Shown here: piece after piece, positions 1 through 6,706 of the stretch
Numbering within the stretch: position 1 is the stretch's first letter
Layout: each line of letters opens with the position of its first letter
NCBI GenBank assembly: GCA_025057715.1
Contig: JANWVD010000016.1
Span: 1-10,680 of the forward strand
Length of the DNA stretch: 10,680 nucleotides
Source: Aquificaceae bacterium
GTDB lineage: Bacteria; Aquificota; Aquificia; Aquificales; Aquificaceae
Direction: 5' to 3'
The notes under the pieces: generated by a model
What the model was told of the DNA's origin: nothing
Databases searched by the model: none
Seen by the model: the letters and a program-made list of their open reading frames with translations, nothing else
Program-made: the position numbers and the translations under genes

Positions 1-490
1 ATGCGAGTTTTCAGAATTTATAAAGTCGGTTGACTTCATAGGCTGGGATGGTGAGCTTCACAGAATAAACAAAGAAGAACTTAGTTTTTCATATAGAAAT
101 TCTCAATTCCCAGAACTTGGTTTAGTAATTGGCGTGAGTCTTGAATTTAAAAAGGCTAACACTTCCGTAGCTCAAGAGTCTTTAAAGATAAAAACAAAGC
201 GCTTATCGTCACAACCAAGGGGAGTTTTAACGTGCGGCTCCACCTTTAAAAACCCGCCGGGAGATTTCGCAGGAAGGTTGCTGGAGCTTAGCGGTCTTAA
301 AGGCTTTAAACTTGGTAACGTTGGTTTTTCGTCAAAGCATGCCAACTTCTTGATAAATTTTGGCAACGCCTCTTTTAGCGAAGCCTCGGAAATTATCGTA
401 TTAGCCCGCGAAAAGGTATTTGAAAACTTTAATGTTTTACTTGAAGAAGAGGTAAAGCTAATTGCGAGTAATAGTAATAGCAGGTGGTGA
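1..490 (+). CDS. murB: UDP-N-acetylenolpyruvoylglucosamine reductase, C-terminal part
   Basis: This is the 3' part of murB; the reading frame is open from base 2 and the start lies outside the window. MurB is a cytoplasmic FAD enzyme that uses NADPH to reduce UDP-GlcNAc-enolpyruvate to UDP-MurNAc, the second committed step of peptidoglycan synthesis. Visible MurB landmarks, in order: a YRNS substrate-site motif (92-103), GSTFKNP (236-256) whose serine (239-241) is the proton donor in the family, a KHANFLIN block, and LEEEV near the C-terminus, where the Glu at 449-451 matches E. coli Glu325. The short span between these motifs suits the compact MurB type of Gram-positives and thermophiles rather than the longer E. 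coli type. The GTG at 134 is internal, since conserved MurB sequence continues in frame upstream. The last 29 bases overlap ddl, so the two are probably translationally coupled. Confidence 0.95.
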   Translation, partial: CEFSEFIKSVDFIGWDGELHRINKEELSFSYRNSQFPELGLVIGVSLEFKKANTSVAQESLKIKTKRLSSQPRGVLTCGSTFKNPPGDFAGRLLELSGLKGFKLGNVGFSSKHANFLINFGNASFSEASEIIVLAREKVFENFNVLLEEEVKLIASNSNSRW

Positions 491-1337
491 TTCGCCTGAA
501 AGAGAAATCTCCTTAAAGAGCGCGTCTTCAGTCTTAAGAGCACTTGCAAACCTCGGACACGAGGCTTATCTTCTCGAGCCATCTTCTAATATTTGCAATG
601 ATTTAGCAAGTCTATCACCGGAGCTGGTGTTCATAGCAGTTCACGGAAGCCCAGGCGAGGATGGAAGGCTCCAGGGTCTATTAGACATTCTCGGCATTCC
701 TTACGTTGGCTCGAGCGTGCTTGGTAGCGCAATCTCAATGGACAAGGATGTTTCAAAAAAGTTAGTTTCTTTTCATGGTGTCAGGGTTCCAAGATGGATT
801 TGCATAAAAAACCCTAAGGATGCTCACCCTGATTGGGATATTTACCCTTGCATAGTAAAGCCAGCTGACCTTGGTTCCAGCGTCGGTCTTTATCTTGTAA
901 AAACTAAAGATGCGCTGACTGATGCTATAGAAAGATGTCTAAAAATTAGCAAAAAGGTTATGGTAGAGGAGTTTATAGAAGGTGTTGATTGCACAGTTGC
1001 GATTTTGCTCGGAAAGGCATTAACACCCATATTGATAAAGCCTTCATCCGAGGTTTACGATTACGAAAGCAAATACACGCATGGGAAGAGCGAATATTCC
1101 TTTGTAGAAGATTCAGAACTCGCTCCTAAGCTGAAGGAGCTCGCTAAAGTTGCGCATAGCGCGTTGGAGCTTGGAAGTTTTTCACGCATAGATTTTCGAG
1201 TAAGCAAAGAAGGGGAGCCTTACTTTTTAGAAGCTAATTCTATCCCTGGATTAACAGAGCTCAGCCTATTCCCCATGGCATGCGCAAAGGACGGTATTGA
1301 CTTACGTACGCTTATTGAAATATTATTAAGAGGATGA
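462..1337 (+). CDS. ddl: D-alanine--D-alanine ligase
   Basis: Cytoplasmic ATP-grasp enzyme joining two D-alanines for the peptidoglycan stem peptide. The 291-residue protein carries the whole family signature: SPEREIS (11-17, with the substrate-contacting Glu14), HGSPGEDGRLQG (61-72), Lys133 in VKPADLGSSVG (ATP binding and glycine-rich loop), VEEFIEGVDCTV (168-179), YDYESKY (199-205, tyrosine-containing loop), and the metal ligands Asp244, Glu257 and Asn259 in SRIDFR and LEANSIPG, then SLFP (268-271). It is slightly shorter than the usual roughly 300-320 residues, but no domain is missing. The start is a TTG 29 bases inside murB. It is preferred because AAGAGGT (447-453) lies about nine bases upstream and because the protein then begins with the expected RVIVIAGGDSPE strand. 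The stop overlaps the ftsQ start as ATGA. Confidence 0.96.
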   Translation: MRVIVIAGGDSPEREISLKSASSVLRALANLGHEAYLLEPSSNICNDLASLSPELVFIAVHGSPGEDGRLQGLLDILGIPYVGSSVLGSAISMDKDVSKKLVSFHGVRVPRWICIKNPKDAHPDWDIYPCIVKPADLGSSVGLYLVKTKDALTDAIERCLKISKKVMVEEFIEGVDCTVAILLGKALTPILIKPSSEVYDYESKYTHGKSEYSFVEDSELAPKLKELAKVAHSALELGSFSRIDFRVSKEGEPYFLEANSIPGLTELSLFPMACAKDGIDLRTLIEILLRG

Positions 1338-2071
1338 GGAGGGAGAAACGCAAGTTCAGGCTTTCCAAATACTTAGAGTTTCTCCTCGTCTTTACCATCT
1401 TGGGTGCAATGTTTTATATGCCCTCTGCAACCGATAACGTTGAATTTTTCAGAGCAAGGACGCTCTATCTCACTGGTCTTGAAACTGTCCCGTCTGAACT
1501 TGTCAAAGATGCAGTTTCTGAGCTTAGGGCAAATTGGTTATTAATCAGCGAGGAGAATCTAAGCTCAAGGTTGAATCAACGTTGCGGAAATTGTATTAAA
1601 TCAGTATCTATAGACCGTTCGTTCTCCAAAGAGGGCGTAGACCTCGTGGTTAAAATAACGGAAAGAAAGGCATTTGTCGCGGTCCTTGATAATAACGGTC
1701 TTGGATATTATGATGATACAGGCTTTCGCTTCAGCTCTCTATTTGTGAAGTACGATGGAATCGTAATTTTTACTAAAGATCGCAGCTTGGTCGAGAGGAA
1801 CTTTGACGGTGTCAATCTTCTCGTTTCTAATTTAGGCAATACGAAGCTACAGCTATCGGAGGCTTTTGCAGATAGACAAATGACCATAATCAGACTCAAA
1901 GATGGCTCACGCGTCATTTTACCGCCTCTTTTTGAGCTTTCTCGAGAGACTTTGAGGAAGGTCTTGCTAATTGAGTCCATGGTTGATAGCCCTTCTGAAT
2001 TTGACTTAATCCATGACAGAATGATAATAGTAAGGGGGATTTCGTCAAATGGCGCTCATCGCAGCCGTTGA
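1334..2071 (+). CDS. ftsQ: Cell division protein FtsQ (DivIB-like)
   Basis: A 245-residue bitopic inner-membrane protein of the divisome; in the family it links the cytoplasmic ring to the periplasmic FtsB/FtsL and septal synthase complex. A basic cytoplasmic tail (RREKRKFR) is followed by one hydrophobic segment (about 14-30). A POTRA-like domain then begins at FFRARTLYLTGLETVPSELV and ends around KITERKAFVAVL (about 38-118), followed by a beta-rich FtsQ/DivIB region (about 119-230). Sequence conservation in this family is low, so the call rests on topology, the POTRA pattern, the length, and the position between ddl and ftsA. It starts in an ATGA overlap with ddl, with AGAGG directly before the ATG, and its last 23 bases overlap ftsA. 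Two cysteines in the POTRA region (QRCGNC) form a CxxC that could be oxidised outside the cytoplasm. Confidence 0.9.
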   Translation: MRREKRKFRLSKYLEFLLVFTILGAMFYMPSATDNVEFFRARTLYLTGLETVPSELVKDAVSELRANWLLISEENLSSRLNQRCGNCIKSVSIDRSFSKEGVDLVVKITERKAFVAVLDNNGLGYYDDTGFRFSSLFVKYDGIVIFTKDRSLVERNFDGVNLLVSNLGNTKLQLSEAFADRQMTIIRLKDGSRVILPPLFELSRETLRKVLLIESMVDSPSEFDLIHDRMIIVRGISSNGAHRSR

Positions 2072-3296
2072 CTTAGGTAGTAGCAAGGTTGTAGCTCTGA
2101 TTGCAGAGGTAGACGCTTATGGTGAGTTAAATGTAATAGGCTTTGGTCGCGTAAATCAAGATAGGGCAATAGAGCGTGGCATGATAACAAAGCTCGAAAG
2201 CGCAGCAAATGCCATACAATCCGCTCTCAGAGAAGCCCAAGAAATGGCAGGTGTTAAAACAACGAGCGTAGTAATAGGCATCTCGGGTCCTTCTTTGAAA
2301 AGCCAAAACGAGCGAGAAATCGTGCATATATCCACTCCTCCGTCAAGAATCACCCAAGAAAACATAGATAGAATCATAGAGCGCGTTCTTTCTCGCTCTC
2401 GCGAGGATGGATACGAGGTGATTAGTGCAATACCAAGGCGCTATACATTGGATGACCAAGAGGTTGCATATGACCCCATAGGTCTCGTTGCATCAAAGAT
2501 GCAAAGCGAGGTGCATGTTATAAAATTCGCTTCAAATCCAGTGAGAAACATAGAGAATGTCCTATCTGGTCTTGGTTTTGAAGTAAGAGAGCGTTTTGCT
2601 TCCCCTATAGCTTCCGCGGAAGCGGTTCTATCTCAGGAAGAAAAAGAGGAAGGAGTTCTCCTTATAGACCTTGGAGCAGGTCTTACAAGCTACTGCGTCT
2701 ATGCAGAAGGCTCTCCCTTACTAACCGGAAGTATTTCAATAGGTGGCATTAACATAACAAAGGATGTAGGTCATTTTATGAAGGTCAGCGTAGAGCAGGC
2801 TGAGCGCATCAAAGTCGAGCAAGGTTGCGCTCTTACGGAAATGGTGAGCGAGGATGAAGAAATCACGATAGTCCCAAGAGGCGAAACATCGCCAATAAGG
2901 TTAGCCCGTAAAAAGCTCGTAGAGGTTATTCAGATAAGACTTGAGGAAATTGCAGAAGCAGTCCGCCAAGAGCTAAATAAAAACAAAATTGACTTAGAAG
3001 CGCTCCATGCGGGTATTGTAATCACTGGAGGCTCTGCTAAAATTGAGGGAATGAAAGTCTTCACGGAAAGGTTTTTTCAAAGCGCAGCCAGAATCGGTCT
3101 TCCAGTTGGTGTCATAGGTCTCCGTGATAAGTTGCAAGACCCTTCATATTCTGTTGTCGTCGGGTTATTAAAACTTGCTTATCATAAGCGTTTTAGGAGC
3201 GTAGTTAGCCAGCAACAAGATGGCAAAAATCAATTCCATGACAAGCTCTCAAGAGCTTTTGATAAACTTAAATCTATACTACGCGAAATCATTTAG
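2049..3296 (+). CDS. ftsA: Cell division protein FtsA, actin-like FtsZ membrane anchor
   Basis: Actin/Hsp70-fold ATPase that tethers FtsZ filaments to the cytoplasmic membrane and recruits later divisome proteins. The 415 residues match the family length (E. coli about 420). Visible motifs: phosphate-1 loop AAVDLGSSKVVALI (5-18), the SHS2/1C subdomain region (about 84-165) with VISAIPRRYTLDD, phosphate-2 loop VLLIDLGAGLTSY (203-215), and the adenosine motif GIVITGGSAKIEGM (322-335). The C-terminus, FHDKLSRAFDKLKSILREII (396-415), is the expected amphipathic membrane-targeting helix, joined by a short Q/D/K-rich linker. The ATG at 2049 is 23 bases inside ftsQ, preceded by a purine-rich AAGGGGGA (2032-2039). 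The TAG stop is part of the ftsZ Shine-Dalgarno, so FtsA and FtsZ synthesis is probably coupled. Confidence 0.98.
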   Translation: MALIAAVDLGSSKVVALIAEVDAYGELNVIGFGRVNQDRAIERGMITKLESAANAIQSALREAQEMAGVKTTSVVIGISGPSLKSQNEREIVHISTPPSRITQENIDRIIERVLSRSREDGYEVISAIPRRYTLDDQEVAYDPIGLVASKMQSEVHVIKFASNPVRNIENVLSGLGFEVRERFASPIASAEAVLSQEEKEEGVLLIDLGAGLTSYCVYAEGSPLLTGSISIGGINITKDVGHFMKVSVEQAERIKVEQGCALTEMVSEDEEITIVPRGETSPIRLARKKLVEVIQIRLEEIAEAVRQELNKNKIDLEALHAGIVITGGSAKIEGMKVFTERFFQSAARIGLPVGVIGLRDKLQDPSYSVVVGLLKLAYHKRFRSVVSQQQDGKNQFHDKLSRAFDKLKSILREII

Positions 3297-3300
3297 GAGG
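3295..3300 (+). promoter_or_regulatory. ftsZ Shine-Dalgarno embedded in the ftsA stop codon
   Basis: AGGAGG follows the T of the ftsA TAG stop, so its first two bases are the last two of that stop. It sits five bases before the ftsZ ATG. It is the strongest ribosome-binding site on the plus strand of this window, consistent with FtsZ being made in excess over FtsA and FtsQ. A ribosome terminating on ftsA would cover the ftsZ initiation region. Confidence 0.9.
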
Positions 3301-3305
3301 GATAG

Positions 3306-4358
3306 ATGAGTATAAACCCAACCCGCGTCAAAGTTCTTGGCGTGGGAGGCGGTGGCTGCAACGCAGTTAACAGAATGATTCTTGACGGCATTCAGAATGT
3401 GGATGTTTACGCCGTAAATACCGACATCCAACATCTTCAAACTCTCCAAGTGCCAAACAAAATCCAAATAGGTGAAAAGCTCACCAGAGGTCTTGGCGCA
3501 GGTGCAAAGCCGGAAATTGGTGAGCAAGCGGCTCAAGAGGACGCAGACCGCATGCGCGAGATTCTAAAGGAAACTGATATGCTATTCATAGCAGCCGGTC
3601 TTGGTGGTGGGACTGGCACAGGTGCGGCGCCGGTCATAGCAGAAATCGCCAAAGAGCTTGGCATTCTAACAGTGGCAATAGTCACAAAACCGTTTAACTT
3701 TGAAGGTAATCGCAAGATGCAAATCGCAGCCCAAGGTCTTGAAAAGTTAAAAGATAAAGTTGATACCTACATAGTCATAAATAATCAAAGACTAACTGAG
3801 ATAGAAGAAAAAAACTTCACAATAGGCAACGCATTTAAAATGGTTGATGACATTCTTTCAATCTCGGTGCGAAGTATCACCGATGTTCTTACTACGCCCG
3901 CTATTATAAATGTGGATTTTTCGGATATGCGCACCGTCATGGAGAAAGGTGGTCTTGCGCTCATCGGGCTCGGCGAGGCGAGCGATTCTAAAAAAGACTT
4001 AGCGTTTGAACGAGCAATAACCAGCCCGTTATTAGAAGGCAATACCATTTCAGGTGCCAAAAAGCTCCTTTTGACATTCTGGCTCAGTGAAGATGTTCCA
4101 TTCAAAGACATGGAGAGCGTCTTTGCACGCGTGCAAGAGCAAGTAAACCAAGATGCTCTCATACTCTTTGGCGTAAGCATGGAAAAAGGCCGAGAAAACT
4201 TTATGCGAATTACCATAGTAGCGACAGACTTTGAAAACCAGCAAAAGGTCAAAAAACCAGACCCTCCTACAAAGCCTCAAAGCCCCTCTCCCACAATCCA
4301 GCCAGTCTTCCCAGACGATGAAACCCCAGCTTATGTCAGGCGTAAAAAAATCATATAA
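3306..4358 (+). CDS. ftsZ: Cell division protein FtsZ, tubulin-like GTPase
   Basis: Forms the cytokinetic Z-ring. The 350-residue protein has the N-terminal nucleotide-binding core with VLGVGGGGCNAVNRM (10-24), NTDIQHL (38-44) and the tubulin signature GGGTGTG (100-106). It also has the T7 synergy loop NVDFSDMRTVM (202-212), whose Asn202, Asp204 and Asp207 match the residues that complete the GTPase site of the next subunit. After the C-terminal domain comes a short proline-rich linker (about 315-335). The conserved tail DDETPAYVRRKKII is the peptide bound by FtsA and other regulators. Together with the ftsA gene just upstream, the FtsZ-FtsA tether is fully represented. The core, especially NKIQIGEKLTRGLGAGAKPE, resembles Aquifex-type FtsZ, the main basis for the taxonomic guess. 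It is the last gene of the dcw run. Confidence 0.99.
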   Translation: MSINPTRVKVLGVGGGGCNAVNRMILDGIQNVDVYAVNTDIQHLQTLQVPNKIQIGEKLTRGLGAGAKPEIGEQAAQEDADRMREILKETDMLFIAAGLGGGTGTGAAPVIAEIAKELGILTVAIVTKPFNFEGNRKMQIAAQGLEKLKDKVDTYIVINNQRLTEIEEKNFTIGNAFKMVDDILSISVRSITDVLTTPAIINVDFSDMRTVMEKGGLALIGLGEASDSKKDLAFERAITSPLLEGNTISGAKKLLLTFWLSEDVPFKDMESVFARVQEQVNQDALILFGVSMEKGRENFMRITIVATDFENQQKVKKPDPPTKPQSPSPTIQPVFPDDETPAYVRRKKII

Positions 4359-4360
4359 AC

Positions 4361-4392
4361 GCGGGGGTCCTAAGAGTCCCCCCGCAATTTTT
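4361..4392 (+). terminator. Rho-independent terminator after ftsZ
   Basis: GCGGGGG (4361-4367) pairs with CCCCCGC (4379-4385) around an 11-base loop, followed by AATTTTT. It begins three bases after the ftsZ stop. The facing minus-strand gene has its TAA stop at 4393-4391, inside the T-run, and the minus strand also reads into an AT-rich stretch after the hairpin (4350-4360). The element may therefore serve both convergent genes, though the plus-strand orientation is the better terminator. Confidence 0.85.
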
Positions 4393-5923
4393 AAAGACCG
4401 AGCTCTTTGAGCTTTCTCCAAAGCGTAGTTCTATGCATTCCAAGCAGCTGCGCTGCCTTGGCTTTGTTTCCACCGGCTTGCCTAAGGGCTTGTTCTATTT
4501 TTATCCGTTCGCTAACTTGACAAGAGTCTTCTACTTCGAGTCCGAGGTTTTCAGCAGATATCAGCCCTGACTGCGCCGTTATTACTGCTCTTTCTACTAT
4601 ATTCTCGAGTTCCCTTATGTTCCCGGGAAAAGGATGCTCAATCAGAGCCTTCAAGGCTTTTGGAGAAAACCCCTTTAGCTTTTTGGAGTATTTTTTTGAA
4701 AACTTTTTAAGAAAAAACCCGGCAAGCGCCGGTATATCGTCTTTTCTTTCCCTGAGTGGTGGTATGTTTAGTTTAACCACCGATAATCTATAGTATAGGT
4801 CATCCCTGAATTGTCCTTTTTTGACCAATTCTTTGAGGTTTTTATTAGTTGAGGCTATTATCCTTACATTCACCTTTCTTGTTTTCGTATCACCAAGCCT
4901 TTCTATTTCTTTTTCTTGCACGAGATGCAAAATTTTTGTTTGAAGCGATAGCGGCATATCGCCTATTTCATCAAGCAAGAGCGTTCCCCCCTCAGCAAGC
5001 TCTGCTTTACCTGGTTTATCCTTAATTGCGCCGGTAAAGGCACCTCTTACGTAGCCAAAGAGCTCTGCTTCTAAAAGCCCCTCAGGTATTGCACCGCAGT
5101 TGACCTTTATAAATGGTCCGTTCTTCCTCGGGGACATACTATGGATGACCTTGGCAAGAACGCTCTTTCCGCTACCTGTTTCACCTTCTATTAAGACGCT
5201 CACATCGTATTGAGAGATTACTGAGACCAGCTCCACTATACTTTGAAAGTGTTTGCTTGAGCCAAAGAAAAGCCCCTCCTCCGGAGCTTTTTGTTCGTCT
5301 TCTATGGCAACGTGAATCGATATTATCAAACCGAGTTCTCCCATCGGAGAGATTAGCAAAGACGCTTTTTGCTTACCGCACGGAGTATTTACCAGGATTT
5401 CAGCTCTCTCACCTTCTGGTGGTAATGCTTCAACTTCAATGCCTATGAGTTCTTTTATGTGTTTGCCTTTTAGCTCTTGATTATCCTCTACGCATAGCAT
5501 TCTGCTTGCTACTAAGTTGTGTTCTACTACGAACCCCTTTTCATCCAGCACTAAGATGGCTTCTACTATTGAATTTAAAATGGCTTCTTTGTATCTTCGC
5601 TGTCTTTCTGCCTCTATGACACAGCTAACGACCGGACTAACATCCCTGAAAAACTCAATTACAAACTCCCCAGCCGGGGACATGCTCCAGCAAGCGTGCG
5701 CACCCCCCGAGCAACTAACGTCGTAAACTTGCACCCCCTGGAGCTCTTCTAAAACTAAATCAAGAGGACAAGACTTGCATATGGAAAAAAGACCGCGACA
5801 GAAATCACCCTCTTTTAAAGAAGGCAAGAGTCTCTTGGCGCTTCTATTGGCATAAATTACCTTGCGGTCTTTTGAGATTACCAGGACCCCGTCAAATAAA
5901 CTTTCAAAAGCGAAAAAGTCCAC
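4391..5923 (-). CDS. PAS-domain sigma-54-dependent transcriptional activator (NtrC/Fis type)
   Basis: A 510-residue enhancer-binding protein that would use ATP hydrolysis to remodel RNA polymerase-sigma-54 into the open complex. Order: PAS 1 (about 5-95), PAS 2 (about 112-205), sigma-54 AAA+ domain (about 218-450), Fis-type helix-turn-helix (about 475-510). AAA+ motifs are complete: Walker A GETGSGKS (247-254), the sigma-54-contacting GAFTGA loop (294-299), Walker B LLLDE (315-319), arginine-finger region FRDDLYYRL (372-380), and sensor II PGNIRELEN (433-441). There is no phosphoacceptor receiver domain, so control is probably by ligand or redox sensing. PAS 1 holds Cys42, Cys49, Cys52, Cys71 and Cys78. 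The GTG start is the first possible one, because an in-frame TAA lies two codons upstream; AAGGGG abuts it, a poorly spaced ribosome site. It follows the SCP2-like gene by ten bases. The signal sensed is unknown. Confidence 0.95.
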   Translation of the reverse strand: MDFFAFESLFDGVLVISKDRKVIYANRSAKRLLPSLKEGDFCRGLFSICKSCPLDLVLEELQGVQVYDVSCSGGAHACWSMSPAGEFVIEFFRDVSPVVSCVIEAERQRRYKEAILNSIVEAILVLDEKGFVVEHNLVASRMLCVEDNQELKGKHIKELIGIEVEALPPEGERAEILVNTPCGKQKASLLISPMGELGLIISIHVAIEDEQKAPEEGLFFGSSKHFQSIVELVSVISQYDVSVLIEGETGSGKSVLAKVIHSMSPRKNGPFIKVNCGAIPEGLLEAELFGYVRGAFTGAIKDKPGKAELAEGGTLLLDEIGDMPLSLQTKILHLVQEKEIERLGDTKTRKVNVRIIASTNKNLKELVKKGQFRDDLYYRLSVVKLNIPPLRERKDDIPALAGFFLKKFSKKYSKKLKGFSPKALKALIEHPFPGNIRELENIVERAVITAQSGLISAENLGLEVEDSCQVSERIKIEQALRQAGGNKAKAAQLLGMHRTTLWRKLKELGL

Positions 5924-5933
5924 CCCTTAGATT

Positions 5934-6320
5934 TTAAATGTCCCAGGAGGTTTCTACCTTGGACATCATCCTGAGGCTTTCCTCAAATGCGGACATATAC
6001 TTCATCGCAGTTATCATTGAACCTTTGAATTTTAGCCTCTTTGTGAGCATCGCAGCCCTTGGACCCATCTCCCCACTTGCTAATTTCTTCCAGTTTTGCA
6101 CATTAGCCCAAAGCTCAAAGTCGTATTCGTCAGAACTTGCAAGACCTGCCTTTACAACCTCTGATTTTTCAACTTTTAGCTCGACAGCTTTGTCTCTTTG
6201 ACCTTCTATATAATAAAGTATGTTCGCACTAAAGTCTCTTAGCTCCTTTCTTAGCTTTTCGTTTCCATTCCAAAGCTCTGCGTATGCTTTTATCCACTCT
6301 TCTGAAAGAAATTTATTCAT
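5934..6320 (-). CDS. SCP2-like sterol-carrier domain protein
   Basis: A 128-residue single-domain protein. The pattern VELKV...YDFELWANVQNWKKLASGEMGPRAAMLTKRLKFKG...AMKYMSAF matches the SCP-2 fold (Pfam SCP2, COG3255 type), in which a beta-sheet and helices form a hydrophobic cavity. In bacteria such stand-alone domains bind lipids or other hydrophobic ligands, but their roles are mostly unknown and sterol binding is not implied. No signal peptide or membrane segment is visible, so it should be cytoplasmic. I chose ATG 6320 because GGAGG lies six bases upstream on the minus strand; a GTG eight codons earlier (6344) would place the start inside a GC hairpin. It is the third gene of the sigma-54 operon, 44 bases after the second DUF2173 gene and ten before the activator. 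The family call is good; the ligand cannot be inferred. Confidence 0.75.
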   Translation of the reverse strand: MNKFLSEEWIKAYAELWNGNEKLRKELRDFSANILYYIEGQRDKAVELKVEKSEVVKAGLASSDEYDFELWANVQNWKKLASGEMGPRAAMLTKRLKFKGSMITAMKYMSAFEESLRMMSKVETSWDI

Positions 6321-6335
6321 AAAAACCTCCAAAAT

Positions 6336-6357
6336 CCCCCCCACAAGGGGGAGGGGG
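6336..6357 (-). terminator. GC-only hairpin between DUF2173 and SCP2 genes; possible attenuator
   Basis: Read on the minus strand, a C-run pairs with a G-run around TTGT: five G:C pairs (6351-6347 with 6342-6338), then a mismatch and weaker pairing. It is followed by GATTTT and then the GGAGG ribosome site of the SCP2-like gene. The T-run is short, so it may be a partial terminator or an RNA-processing or stability element that lowers expression of the two downstream genes relative to the DUF2173 pair. No alternative promoter was recognised here. Confidence 0.45.
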
Positions 6358-6364
6358 TGAAGCT

Positions 6365-6691
6365 TTAAGTTTCTTTTAGGGCTTTGAAGACTTCGTTAAA
6401 GGACACCTCGTCGTTTTTGACGAAGACTCCAAGATTCCCAACGACGCAAACGGAAAATTTCGGACCAGTTAACGCCCAACCATGAAGAGGGGTCCACTCT
6501 TGACCAGAGAATGCAGTATATCCGTCGCATTGCATTCTTGCCATCATGGTATTTGCTGCGCACATCATTGCAGCCATGGCAGCATGTTCTTCGCTGATTT
6601 CGCCTTTGTAGGCAATTAGCTTACCGTCATTGCTAAATTCGCCTGCAGCCCAAACGCCCTTGATGCTCATAAGTTTGTCAAGGTTTGCCAT
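6365..6691 (-). CDS. DUF2173 (roadblock/LC7-like) protein, paralog 2
   Basis: A 108-residue protein with a strong ribosome site (AGGAGG at 6705-6700, eight bases before the ATG). It is clearly paralogous to the gene upstream, sharing AAGEFS-DG-L-AY-G at the N-terminal third, AAMMCAAN (residues 40-47), MQ-x2-G, and GN-GVF (85-90). The family matches what I know as DUF2173/COG4831, small proteins with a predicted roadblock/LC7 (profilin-like) fold and no established function. Roadblock proteins often form dimers and bind small GTPases or regulators, so homo- or heterodimerisation with paralog 1 is plausible. Cysteines are at 44, 55 and 82; Cys44 and Cys82 are conserved in paralog 1. No signal peptide or membrane segment is present. 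It is the second gene of the sigma-54 operon. Confidence 0.85.
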   Translation of the reverse strand: MANLDKLMSIKGVWAAGEFSNDGKLIAYKGEISEEHAAMAAMMCAANTMMARMQCDGYTAFSGQEWTPLHGWALTGPKFSVCVVGNLGVFVKNDEVSFNEVFKALKET

Positions 6692-6699
6692 CTTTACTT

Positions 6700-6705
6700 C
6701 CTCCT
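6700..6705 (-). promoter_or_regulatory. Shine-Dalgarno of DUF2173 paralog 2
   Basis: AGGAGG on the minus strand lies in the 15-base gap between the two DUF2173 genes, eight bases before the ATG at 6691. With the equally strong site before paralog 1, it suggests both proteins are made at high and similar levels. Confidence 0.85.
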
Positions 6706-6706
6706 T

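Noticed and set aside
172..582. Minus-strand 136-codon open frame across the murB/ddl junction
   Set aside because: Antisense to two genes with clear conserved motifs; its protein has no recognisable domain and is serine/leucine rich, as expected of a frame shadow.
3605..3625. TGGCAC inside ftsZ as a sigma-54 -24 element
   Set aside because: No TTGC follows at the required distance; the bases encode the conserved GTGTG tubulin motif.
291..3960. Frequent recurrence of GGTCTT on the plus strand (about ten copies from murB to ftsZ)
   Set aside because: Most copies examined are in-frame or adjacent codon pairs encoding Gly-Leu in conserved positions, best explained by codon preference for GGT and CTT rather than a DNA signal.
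3785..4421. Overlapping minus-strand open frames (155 and 123 codons) opposite ftsZ
   Set aside because: They lie antisense to conserved ftsZ sequence, and one crosses the terminator; no ribosome site or domain supports them.
6321..6344. Longer SCP2-like start at GTG 6344
   Set aside because: It would begin inside the GC hairpin and place the good GGAGG ribosome site within the coding region; ATG 6320 is better.
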